Positions 56,752 to 64,000 of a stretch of 64,000 bases of DNA are shown here, in pieces (position 1 is the stretch's first letter; each line of letters starts with the position of its first letter). The DNA lies in NCBI RefSeq assembly GCF_900156915.1, contig NZ_LT732535.1, positions 637,120 to 701,119 of the forward strand, read 5' to 3'. The translations under genes were made by a program, and so were the position numbers. The stretch comes from Sediminibacillus massiliensis (lineage in GTDB: Bacteria; Bacillota; Bacilli; Bacillales; Amphibacillaceae). The notes below the pieces were generated by a model. The model ran no database searches, was not told where the DNA came from, and saw nothing but the letters and a program-made list of their open reading frames with translations.

Positions 56752-57742
56752 CCTCTTGATTCCCCCCTCTTATTTCTTCCAGAATTTGGACGGCCAATTT
56801 TTTTCTATTTTGGCCGGGTTGTCCTAAAAACTTTGGCTGGCTGCCGATTTTCAAAATTAATGGATCATCAATCGCCTGGTCTAGCTGGATGACATCATCT
56901 TTTTTCATGTTGAGCAAATCGTTTATGCTGATTTTGCTTTCCCCTAAAATCGCTCTCACATCCACTTTTGCTTTTTCTATATTTTTGGCTAAATCGCGAT
57001 ATTCTTCTGGTTTTGGTTCCTTCGAACTTGTCTGCATCCAATAATGTACAGACAACTTCGAGATTATGGGTTCCAGTACAACGTGCGGAATACAAATATT
57101 GATCATTCCGCTGCTTTCCCCAATCGCCGTATTCAAAGATACTACGATCACTGTTTCGTTTGGTGAAACCAATTGCATAAATTGAGGATTCACTTCGAAT
57201 TCTTCCAAAACCGGATCAATTTCAATTACAGAGCTCCATGCCTCTCGGAGATTTTCCAGCGCTTTTTCGAACAGTTGCGACATAAGCTTTGTTTCTATTT
57301 CCGTAAGACTTTCCACTTTGTTCAAACTGCTGCCCCTGCCTCCTAACAGCCTGTCAAGCATTGCATAGGCCACATTGGGGTTGAATTCGAAAATCATCCT
57401 CCCATTCAATGGAGCGACACTGAAAATATTTAAAATAGTCATCTTAGGTACAGACCTGATAAACTCTTCATATGGTATTTGATCTACAGATGCAACAGAG
57501 ATTTGGACGTATGTCCGTAGTTGAGCCGAAAAATATGTAGTCAATAATCTGGCGAAGTTTTCATGAATCCTTGACAAACTCCTGATTTGGTCTTTTGAAA
57601 ACCGTAGTGCCCGTTTAAAATCATAGACCCTGACTTTTTTCTCTTCTTTTTCCTGTTTTAGTTGATTTGGATCCATCTCACCCGACGAGAGCGCAGACAG
57701 TAAATCATCTATTTCATTCTGTGACAGCACTTCATCAGCCAT
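56741..57742 (-). CDS. fliM: Flagellar motor switch protein FliM
   Basis: Rotor C-ring protein that binds CheY-P, 333 aa. The N-terminal binding peptide LSQNEIDDLLSALSSGE is followed by the GGxG-containing middle domain (DRLLGGRGSSLN) and the C-terminal SpoA domain that joins FliY. GGAGGTGATTTGA precedes the ATG. Confidence 0.97.
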   Translation of the reverse strand: MADEVLSQNEIDDLLSALSSGEMDPNQLKQEKEEKKVRVYDFKRALRFSKDQIRSLSRIHENFARLLTTYFSAQLRTYVQISVASVDQIPYEEFIRSVPKMTILNIFSVAPLNGRMIFEFNPNVAYAMLDRLLGGRGSSLNKVESLTEIETKLMSQLFEKALENLREAWSSVIEIDPVLEEFEVNPQFMQLVSPNETVIVVSLNTAIGESSGMINICIPHVVLEPIISKLSVHYWMQTSSKEPKPEEYRDLAKNIEKAKVDVRAILGESKISINDLLNMKKDDVIQLDQAIDDPLILKIGSQPKFLGQPGQNRKKLAVQILEEIRGGNQEDER

Positions 57743-57774
57743 TCAAATCACCTCCGCCCCGGAGTATAATACCT

Positions 57775-58197
57775 TTACTGCAATACTTTATTGATGGTGT
57801 ATACATCGGTAACTTTTCCTTCTAGCATAACTTCATTTAGCTTGTTTTTCATTGCTGTCTCCAATTGGCTCAAACCGGATTTAAAATCTTCCCGGTTCAT
57901 ACTGGCAAGTTCTTTTATGAGAATGTTTTGTAACTGAAATTCTCTTTTTTCGATTTCTTCTTTTGCATCATGACTGTCTGTTACAACCTGAAATTGAATC
58001 CTTACAAAACTTCCATCCTCAAGATCGGTGTTTATTTCTGAAGTCTGAAAGGAATTTTCCACTACTTCATCCAAAGTAGGCTCCCCTGACGCCTCCTCTT
58101 TACCTGAGACTTTCAGGATGATCACTAATGCGGCAATCGCCGCGACGAGCAACAATACAAGAAATACAACGAGTGTTTTCATTAACTTAGATGTCAT
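57775..58197 (-). CDS. fliL: Flagellar basal-body protein FliL
   Basis: Bitopic membrane protein, about 140 aa, that supports stator function around the motor. One N-terminal helix ([22 protein letters not shown]) is followed by a periplasm-side domain with [17 protein letters not shown] and a conserved C terminus. The ATG at 58197 sits behind AGGTGATTCTA; a GTG at 58206 overlaps that site. It overlaps swrD by 11 bases. Confidence 0.92.
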   Translation of the reverse strand: MTSKLMKTLVVFLVLLLVAAIAALVIILKVSGKEEASGEPTLDEVVENSFQTSEINTDLEDGSFVRIQFQVVTDSHDAKEEIEKREFQLQNILIKELASMNREDFKSGLSQLETAMKNKLNEVMLEGKVTDVYTINKVLQ

Positions 58198-58408
58198 TAG
58201 AATCACCTGCTTGCGTCAAACATGCTGCCAGTCCTATCTTTTTATAGAATTGGAAGATAAGTTTGTTGACTTCTTCTTCCTGTTCTTTAACCACGATCTT
58301 TTTGCTGTTTAATAGAGTTATAGTAGTATCCGGCAGTGACTGAACTTGTTCAATATACAGAGCGTTCAAAGTAAAAATTTCACCGTTTAGCCTAGTGACT
58401 TTAATCAT
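58187..58408 (-). CDS. swrD: Flagellar protein SwrD (FlbD family)
   Basis: Small protein, 73 aa, of the FlbD/SwrD family ([27 protein letters not shown]). In B. subtilis SwrD raises torque of the motor and is needed for swarming. No ribosome-binding site is seen before the ATG; instead a GC-rich hairpin ends 8 bases upstream. Expression may therefore be low or depend on upstream translation. Confidence 0.88.
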   Translation of the reverse strand: MIKVTRLNGEIFTLNALYIEQVQSLPDTTITLLNSKKIVVKEQEEEVNKLIFQFYKKIGLAACLTQAGDSNDI

Positions 58409-58415
58409 ATATGGA

Positions 58416-58431
58416 GGGGACCAGGGTCCCC
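58416..58431. promoter_or_regulatory. GC-rich hairpin directly before swrD
   Basis: GGGGACC (58416-58422) and GGTCCCC (58425-58431) form a 7-bp, all but one G/C, stem between the flgE stop (58446) and the swrD ATG. On the minus strand GGGGGTGGGGG precedes it. No Shine-Dalgarno is seen between the stem and the start. Confidence 0.5.
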
Positions 58432-58445
58432 CACCCCCTTACTAT

Positions 58446-59345
58446 CTATCGTTTTAAGTTAACAAGTTCCTGCAAAATTTCATCAGAGGTAGTGATAATT
58501 CTGGTATTCGCCTGGAAACCTCTTTGCGATGTGATCATTTCGGTGAACTCTTCTGCCAAATCGACATTTGACATCTCCAGTGCACCAGAAACAACCGAAG
58601 CCGACCCTTCCTGGCCTGGTTCTACTAAATCACCGATTCCGTTAAACACGCCATCATCCGTGAAAATACCTGCATTGTTGGTCAATTGGAAAGTATTAGA
58701 ACCGATTTTTTGAAGGCCGCCCGGATTTGAAAATTTAGCCAGCCTGATTTGTCCAGCGTCAATTGTATCTCCATTGGCAGCCACGTAAGTCACCATACCA
58801 TTACTTTGAATACTGAAGCTCTCGGCATCTTCCGGTATGGAAATCGCCGCCAGATTATCGACGCCGTCCGGATCGTTCGGTTGATTGTTCCCTAATAGAT
58901 AACTGCCATCCGAATTGACAATATAACCATCATTGTCAAGATAGAAGTTTCCTGCACGGCTGAAGCTCATTTCAGACTGGCCGAAGTTAAAATCACTTTC
59001 ATTGTCCAAATTTTCTCCCAACACAAACATTCCATCCCCTTCTAGGGCTAAATCAAGCGGGCGATTAGTTGTTTGCCTGTTACCTTGTGTATGTATATTA
59101 TCTACAGAGCCTACTTGCGAACCCAAACCTACTTGTGCCGGGTTTATACCACCGCGAAGCAGATTTCCGCCTTGTTGTACTGGACCCTCTGCCCCCGACA
59201 GACTCTGACTCATCATATCCTGAAATGTAACTCTCCCCTTCTTGTATCCTGAAGTGTTTACATTGGCAATATTATTACCGACAACATCTAATTTTGTTTG
59301 AAAACCTTTCATTCCGGAAATCCCTGCGTACATTGAACGTAACAT
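58446..59345 (-). CDS. flgE: Flagellar hook protein FlgE
   Basis: Structural protein of the hook, 299 aa. The N terminus LRSMYAGISGMKGFQTKLDVVGNNIANVNTSGYKKG and the C terminus MSNVDLAEEFTEMITSQRGFQANTRIITTSDEILQELVNLKR are the rod/hook-family polymerisation helices. The middle is the shorter, simple form found in Bacillaceae. Located as in B. subtilis, but preceded by a decayed gene instead of an intact one. Confidence 0.96.
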   Translation of the reverse strand: MLRSMYAGISGMKGFQTKLDVVGNNIANVNTSGYKKGRVTFQDMMSQSLSGAEGPVQQGGNLLRGGINPAQVGLGSQVGSVDNIHTQGNRQTTNRPLDLALEGDGMFVLGENLDNESDFNFGQSEMSFSRAGNFYLDNDGYIVNSDGSYLLGNNQPNDPDGVDNLAAISIPEDAESFSIQSNGMVTYVAANGDTIDAGQIRLAKFSNPGGLQKIGSNTFQLTNNAGIFTDDGVFNGIGDLVEPGQEGSASVVSGALEMSNVDLAEEFTEMITSQRGFQANTRIITTSDEILQELVNLKR

Positions 59346-59374
59346 TGACCTTCATCCTTTTTTTAAAAATTTAG

Positions 59375-59705
59375 TTATAAGCTGCTGTGGTCGATCGGCA
59401 GCTTTGAGGCTTCCCAGATAATGGGTCCGGCCTGTTCCCTTTTGACAATAGTGCCTTTGATAATCGTAAGATAAGGTTGGTTGCTTTCCTTCTGTCCAAA
59501 TCTGTAAGCATTTTAAGGTGTTTACCATCGACCATCATAACTGCTCTGTCCACCGCTAGAGTTTGTTACTTTGCTTCTAAAATTTTTATGATATTTTACT
59601 CCACTGTTCGGAATTAATGTCTATATCTCTAATCAGCTAGTCTTGGTTTGCGAGTTTAATTATTTTAAACACTTAGCATTAATAAACTCTTTTTTTTCAA
59701 AAGAG
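59375..59705 (-). pseudogene. Decayed flagellar operon gene (TIGR02530/DUF3766-like)
   Basis: Between flgD and flgE the minus strand encodes broken pieces of one protein. Starting at 59669 one frame gives FKIIKLANQD*LIRDIDINS, then EQWSKIS*KF*, with three stops. A second frame gives LAVDRAVMMVDGKHLKMLTD then LDRRKATNL; a third gives TIIKGTIVKREQAG and ends at TAA 59375. In order, these match, from memory, the small protein found at this place in many Bacillaceae (FSKHA..RL.ERNI..., ALVVSVKNRTVITAMDR, FTNIDG). At least three stops and two frameshifts make it a pseudogene. No other gene is seen in 59346-59788. Confidence 0.7.
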
Positions 59706-59788
59706 ATGGAAGAAGACTGGATATACTCATGACTAAGATTGTTTACTTGAATACATCTGGTAGATTCTGAAGTTCATTAAACCTGCAA

Positions 59789-60217
59789 CTAATCTAGATT
59801 AATGCTGCTTACTTTCAATATAGAATCAGCATTGACTTCCTCGCCGTTTTTCAACTCCAGTACAGCTTGTCCGTCAGACTGTCTGACAGCAATCACTTCA
59901 CTCTTGCTGTTTTCTTCCTTTGACTCTTGTTGATAAGTTACTTCCTGACCAATTAAATGGCTATATTGAATCACTGGTGTCACTTGTTGAGATTTTGCCA
60001 TTTGATCAATCGACTTAGACATGTTCATCATTTGTTCCAGTGAAGAAAAACTGGCCATTTGGGAAATGAACTCCTTGTCTTCCATCGGATTTAACGGATC
60101 TTGATTTTGAAGCTGGGCCATCAATATTTTCAAGAACTCATCTTTGCCTAAGTCGGTACTCGTCGTCCCCCTCGATTGATTGCTCAAATAATAACCCGGG
60201 TCGATTTTTGTCATCAT
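59789..60217 (-). CDS. flgD: Flagellar hook assembly protein FlgD
   Basis: Hook-capping scaffold, 142 aa (YlxG in B. subtilis). LGKDEFLKILMAQLQNQDPLNPMEDKEFISQMASFSSLEQM is the conserved N-terminal half. The protein is the short Bacillaceae form with a small beta C terminus. Its ATG shares a base with the fliK stop, so cap and hook-length protein are co-translated. Confidence 0.95.
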   Translation of the reverse strand: MMTKIDPGYYLSNQSRGTTSTDLGKDEFLKILMAQLQNQDPLNPMEDKEFISQMASFSSLEQMMNMSKSIDQMAKSQQVTPVIQYSHLIGQEVTYQQESKEENSKSEVIAVRQSDGQAVLELKNGEEVNADSILKVSSINLD

Positions 60218-61638
60218 TACACCTGCGCTTTCTCATTCATCAATAGTTGATGGAAAACTTCTTCTTTTCCTTCTCCATCCTCGGATTTTTCTTCTGATGA
60301 TTGTTCTGTGTCATCCTTAAACGACTGGTTCATTCCCTCTTTGTCGCTTTCTCGTTCAGCCTCATATGTAAAATCCTGCTGAAAAAGTTGAGAATCTTGT
60401 TTTTCGATCACTATTTGGTGGGGAGAAAACATCGGCCTGAGCTGGTGCATACTGCCTTCAAGCATCTCCTTGGCAGCAGCTGTCGTCACCGTCATCTTTA
60501 CGATCATTTCGCCATTAGTCTGCGTTAATTTTACAAGCACTTCACCTAATTGTGCAGGACGGAGTTTCAGTAATAGTTCTGTACTGCCGCCTTCCTTCAT
60601 GAAGCTGCTGGATTTTAATACAGACTGGAAGTCATCGATTAAACTTTTTTGTAATTGATCCTGATTACCGGTATTATTGACATGCACAATATACTGTTCA
60701 ATCTTGGACATAGGGAGATGTAATGTGGACGCAGAACTTGGCGCTACCGAAAACTTTTGCTCTTCAGTGTACTTTGACAATGCCTGAGAAATCCATTTCC
60801 CGATTTCTTTGGAAGTTATAACAGCATCGCTGCCATATTTCTGAAGGTTCAAATTAGAATGACGTTTCTCGAATTTATTAAGTATCTGCGACCAGGTCAT
60901 GGCTAGTTTTTTCTCTTTCCCATCCACTGTTTCCAATAAAGGAGGAAGATTATTTCCAGTCGCTTGCTTTTCAAGCTTGGACCATTGCTCCATTATCCTG
61001 TGCAATTGAACTTCCTGTTGTTTGTTTGGAGGTTTATCGCTATTTATTAAACCTTCTAAAATCCCTTTAGCCTTATTCCATAGTTCTGCTAGTATCTTGT
61101 TTTCTTCCATCTTACTGATTGAACTATCGACTTTTTTGTTACCGAGTTGCAAAAGTCCCATGTCAAAACCCTGGGAAACAGGTAGCTTGGTATTATCACC
61201 CTGATTCAAAAGAGGCGATTCCTTAAAATCACTAGAATTCTGCAGGGAGGCTGACTCGCCAGAAAACGCTGAAGATAGTGCCAACAAATCCTCAAGTGGG
61301 ATGTCGGTGACCAATTCGCCCGGATCCTGGCTCATTAGTTTTTCCTGAAGTTCCACAGGCATTTTTTTCAATAACTCGTCTACTGTCTTGATAGCTCCCC
61401 TAGAACTCGCCGGTGAGTTGTGATCTTGCTGTTGTTTCAGCAAGGAAGTCAAATCTATGGAAATTTCCTCTGAGACTTCCTTGTCCTCAAGAGATGTATG
61501 TCCAATCAAACCTAGAATATCTTCAAAAGACAAATTTTCCTTTTCATTTGAAGTATCGTTCTGGGAAAGGTTCTTATCCAATGGAAATTCTCTTGGCATT
61601 TTGTTAGAGACTAGTGTCAACATTCCATTATCCAACAT
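60217..61638 (-). CDS. fliK: Flagellar hook-length control protein FliK
   Basis: Secreted ruler that sets hook length and triggers FlhB switching, 473 aa. The N-terminal two thirds are low-similarity, polar and probably extended. The conserved C-terminal domain (about 340-430) has LLLKLRPAQLGEVLVKLT and VKMTVTTAAAKEMLE. The last 40 residues are very acidic (ESDKEGMNQ, SSEEKSEDGEGKEE). Confidence 0.93.
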   Translation of the reverse strand: MLDNGMLTLVSNKMPREFPLDKNLSQNDTSNEKENLSFEDILGLIGHTSLEDKEVSEEISIDLTSLLKQQQDHNSPASSRGAIKTVDELLKKMPVELQEKLMSQDPGELVTDIPLEDLLALSSAFSGESASLQNSSDFKESPLLNQGDNTKLPVSQGFDMGLLQLGNKKVDSSISKMEENKILAELWNKAKGILEGLINSDKPPNKQQEVQLHRIMEQWSKLEKQATGNNLPPLLETVDGKEKKLAMTWSQILNKFEKRHSNLNLQKYGSDAVITSKEIGKWISQALSKYTEEQKFSVAPSSASTLHLPMSKIEQYIVHVNNTGNQDQLQKSLIDDFQSVLKSSSFMKEGGSTELLLKLRPAQLGEVLVKLTQTNGEMIVKMTVTTAAAKEMLEGSMHQLRPMFSPHQIVIEKQDSQLFQQDFTYEAERESDKEGMNQSFKDDTEQSSEEKSEDGEGKEEVFHQLLMNEKAQV

Positions 61639-61662
61639 TTCACCTCCTTTCCGGTGATACCG

Positions 61663-62247
61663 TTATTGCCTTTCATCAAGATAATCGTTTGCAATCTTGG
61701 CTGCTTCTTCTGGATCCATCGCCCCAAGTATCTCTCCCCGGTCTTTTCCACTCATCGTTTCCAACACCTCGACAGCCTGTCCATTTTCTAGTTTAGTCAG
61801 TATCATTGCTGCGCTTTCTGCCTCCATATTTCTGAGTGAGGAAGCAAGTTCTTTTACAACATCCCTTTCTTCTTTCTCTTCTATGTCCAGACTCTCTGAC
61901 TGTTTCTTACTTTCCATATCTTCGTTCAAGTCTTCGATTGTCTTTTCCTGGAAAGCAATTTGACCTGTCAGTTCTTCAATTTCGTCGTTTTTTTCTGCAA
62001 TCAAACCTTCCAGTTCTTTTACTCTGCTGGCATGAACTGTCTCTTCGTTGTCTGAGCTTTCTACATAAGAAGCGACACCCGGCACACTTCCGGCATACTT
62101 ACTTACCGCCCCTCTGACATCTACTCCTAAAGCAATCAGAATGACAATTGCTACTGCAGCAATCAAAATGACGGATAAGAGCAGCCATAGCAACCACTGA
62201 AAAAGTCCTTTTTTCTTTTCTGTTTTTTGGTTAATGGGTTTAGCCAT
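61663..62247 (-). CDS. ylxF: MotE-like protein YlxF
   Basis: Membrane-anchored protein of 194 aa. An N-terminal helix (LFQWLLWLLLSVILIAAVAIVILI) is followed by a coiled coil (about 70-120) and an MgtE-N-like C-terminal domain (LEVLETMSGKDRGEILGAMDPEEAAKI type). The family is a chaperone-like partner of the MotB stator in alpha-proteobacteria; the Bacillus role is less clear. Located between fliJ and fliK. Confidence 0.87.
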   Translation of the reverse strand: MAKPINQKTEKKKGLFQWLLWLLLSVILIAAVAIVILIALGVDVRGAVSKYAGSVPGVASYVESSDNEETVHASRVKELEGLIAEKNDEIEELTGQIAFQEKTIEDLNEDMESKKQSESLDIEEKEERDVVKELASSLRNMEAESAAMILTKLENGQAVEVLETMSGKDRGEILGAMDPEEAAKIANDYLDERQ

Positions 62248-62251
62248 ATAC

Positions 62252-62698
62252 TCACCTGACCCTGTGATTTAGAAAATGTGTGACAGAAATCTCATCCATT
62301 TGTTTGTTTTCCGTCTCTCTTTTCCACTCTGACTTCTTATCTTTTTGAAATTCGATCAATTTTTCATATTTTTTTGCCTCTATAAACGATTCTGTTAATT
62401 TCCCTTGCTGCGAGACCATTATGTTTCTTGCATCTTCAACTGAATATTGGAGCTTGACAATTTTCTCTTTCAATGAGTTCAAATAACTTACTTGAGACGT
62501 TATAGCCTGCACCGGAAAAGAATCATTCAAACTAGATTGGTATGCTTCCTCTGCTTTTTCCTTTTCTTTCAACAAATGGTAAAGTTGTGAAGCCACTTTC
62601 TCAAAATTATCGGCAGATTGCTGGTAAGCTTTCTGTGCCCGTTTTTTTTCAGATAAGCGGATGTCCAATATTTTTTCCATTGTTTTTTCCCTGACCAC
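62252..62698 (-). CDS. fliJ: Flagellar export stalk protein FliJ
   Basis: Two-helix coiled-coil protein inside the FliI ATPase ring, about 148 aa. The chain is almost all charged helix (ILDIRLSEKKRAQKAYQQS). I place the start at GTG 62698, 8 bases after TTTTGGAGG; an earlier TTG at 62713 overlaps that site. It lies about 45 bases after fliI. Confidence 0.88.
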   Translation of the reverse strand: MVREKTMEKILDIRLSEKKRAQKAYQQSADNFEKVASQLYHLLKEKEKAEEAYQSSLNDSFPVQAITSQVSYLNSLKEKIVKLQYSVEDARNIMVSQQGKLTESFIEAKKYEKLIEFQKDKKSEWKRETENKQMDEISVTHFLNHRVR

Positions 62699-62745
62699 TA
62701 GGCAATCCTCCAAAAGATCATTTAGCCCCTCACATTATCCATCAG

Positions 62746-64000
62746 TCACAAACCCAGGTTTTCCAATTGCTTTAAAGCTTCTCCATCAGACACCTGCTCA
62801 TTTGTTCCTTGTTTCAAAAATTGAATAATCCTGCTATTAAATGAGATTGCTTCATCTATCTCTCTGCTAGTCCCCCGTTTATATGCGCCGATTTGAATCA
62901 ATTCCTGATTTTCTTCATAAGTAGCCAAGAGGGATCTTGTCCTTGTCGCCAAAGAAAGGTGTCCCCCACTTACAAGCTGCGGCATCACCCTGCTCACCGA
63001 TTTCAACACATTAATTGCCGGGAACCGGCCTTGCTCCGCCAGTTTTCTATCTAAAATGAAATGACCATCCAAAATACCGCGGGTCGTATCTGCAATCGGT
63101 TCATTAAAATCGTCTCCATCGACCAGTACTGTATAAAAAGCAGTAATGGAACCTTTTTCATTAAGACCCGTTCTTTCCAGTAACTTTGGCAATATCGCAA
63201 ACACAGAAGGAGTATATCCTTTGGTTGTCGGGGGTTCTCCGGCAGCCAGGCCAATTTCCCTTTGGGCCATTGCCACCCTCGTTACTGAATCCATCATCAG
63301 GTTGACACTATATCCAGCATCACGGAAATATTCACTCAATGCCGTTGCCGTATATGCCCCTTTCATTCTCATCAAAGCTGGCTGGTCAGAGGTTGCAACC
63401 ACAACGATCGACCTTTCCAGCCCTTCTGGTCCCAAATCATTTTGGACAAACTCTTTCACTTCTCTCCCACGTTCTCCGATTAAAGCAATAATGTTGATAT
63501 CAGCGTTGCTGTTCCTGGCAATCATACCGAGCAATGTACTTTTCCCGACACCACTGCCGGCAAAAATGCCGACACGCTGACCTTTTCCTACTGTCAGCAG
63601 TGTATCGATCGACTTTACTCCCGTACTTATTTGATCTTTAATTACTGGCCTGTCCAATGGATTGGGCGGATTTTGTTCGGATGGATAGGAAGTAAGACCT
63701 TTTGGAAGCGGTGAACCATCCAAGGGTTTTCCCAAAGAGTCTATGACCTTTCCAATTAATCCCCTTCCAACTTTTATTGTAAGTGGCTGTCCTGTCGCTT
63801 CCACAAGACATCCCGGCGCTACATCTTTTAATGAATCATATGGCATCAATAAAAGCTTCTCATTATTAAAACCGACTACTTCTGCGGGGATTTTCTTTTT
63901 ATTCAATCCATTCGGGTGTATGTAACACACGTCTCCTATACTGGCTTCAGGGCCCTGAGACTCGATCATCAACCCAATTACTCGCTGGATTTTGCCTAGC
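62746..64000 (-). CDS. fliI: Flagellar export ATPase FliI (5' part missing)
   Basis: ATPase of the flagellar type III export apparatus, F1-beta-like. Walker A GSGVGKSTLLG, Walker B region SVNLMMDSVTRVAMAQREIG and the C-terminal helical domain are present. The frame stays open to the window edge (LGKIQRVIGLMIES...), matching the B. subtilis N-terminal region, so about 20 residues lie outside the window. First gene here of the fla/che operon, which continues to the right. Confidence 0.96.
   Translation of the reverse strand, partial: LGKIQRVIGLMIESQGPEASIGDVCYIHPNGLNKKKIPAEVVGFNNEKLLLMPYDSLKDVAPGCLVEATGQPLTIKVGRGLIGKVIDSLGKPLDGSPLPKGLTSYPSEQNPPNPLDRPVIKDQISTGVKSIDTLLTVGKGQRVGIFAGSGVGKSTLLGMIARNSNADINIIALIGERGREVKEFVQNDLGPEGLERSIVVVATSDQPALMRMKGAYTATALSEYFRDAGYSVNLMMDSVTRVAMAQREIGLAAGEPPTTKGYTPSVFAILPKLLERTGLNEKGSITAFYTVLVDGDDFNEPIADTTRGILDGHFILDRKLAEQGRFPAINVLKSVSRVMPQLVSGGHLSLATRTRSLLATYEENQELIQIGAYKRGTSREIDEAISFNSRIIQFLKQGTNEQVSDGEALKQLENLGL

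Overview
The window is a low-GC Bacillaceae chromosome segment. Gene order is very close to the Bacillus subtilis fla/che - rpsB - pyrH - polC - infB - pnp - dpa/dap - spoIIIE - ymf block, and every functional gene lies on the minus strand, so the window reads right to left. Endospore genes (dpaAB, spoIIIE, ylxY) and peritrichous-type flagellar genes (swrB, swrD, sigD) fit a motile spore former. The very acidic outer part of RodZ and the acidic tone of many proteins hint at a halotolerant Virgibacillus/Oceanobacillus-like organism; this last point is inference.

Right to left: (1) 64000-44100, the fla/che operon: fliI (5' part beyond the edge), fliJ, motE-like ylxF, fliK, flgD, a decayed gene, flgE, swrD, fliL, fliM, fliY, cheY, fliO, fliPQR, flhB, flhA, flhF, flhG, cheB, cheC, cheD, sigD, swrB. 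cheA and cheW, which sit between cheB and cheC in B. subtilis, are missing here. (2) 44090-36597: rpsB with its own promoter, tsf, pyrH, frr, then the envelope lipid/proteolysis run uppS-cdsA-dxr-rasP. (3) 36512-20216: proS, polC, the nusA operon (rimP-nusA-rnpM-ylxQ-infB-ylxP-rbfA), truB, ribF, rpsO and pnp. (4) 20040-10438: ylxY, mlpA, ymxH, an intact IS110/IS1111-type insertion sequence, dipicolinate synthase dpaA-dpaB behind an intact sigma-K promoter, asd, dapG, dapA. (5) 10295-120: tepA-ylzJ, spoIIIE, the GntR regulator ymfC, the M16 peptidase pair ymfF/ymfH, ymfI, ymfJ, ymfK and rodZ. rnjB, which B. subtilis carries between dapA and tepA, is not here.

The most unusual part is the insertion sequence at about 15.69-17.39 kb. 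It has an intact DEDD/Ser transposase, subterminal inverted repeats and about 450 bp of hairpin-rich noncoding DNA downstream of the transposase. That is the layout in which IS1111-type elements carry a guide (seeker/bridge) RNA. Other points of note are a pseudogene between flgD and flgE with three in-frame stops and at least two frameshifts, a recurring terminator-like palindrome (AACCCTTG...CAAGGGTT, five copies), a 29-bp perfect palindrome upstream of uppS, and a hairpin that buries the ribosome-binding site of ylxY. I saw no rRNA, tRNA, CRISPR array or prophage.
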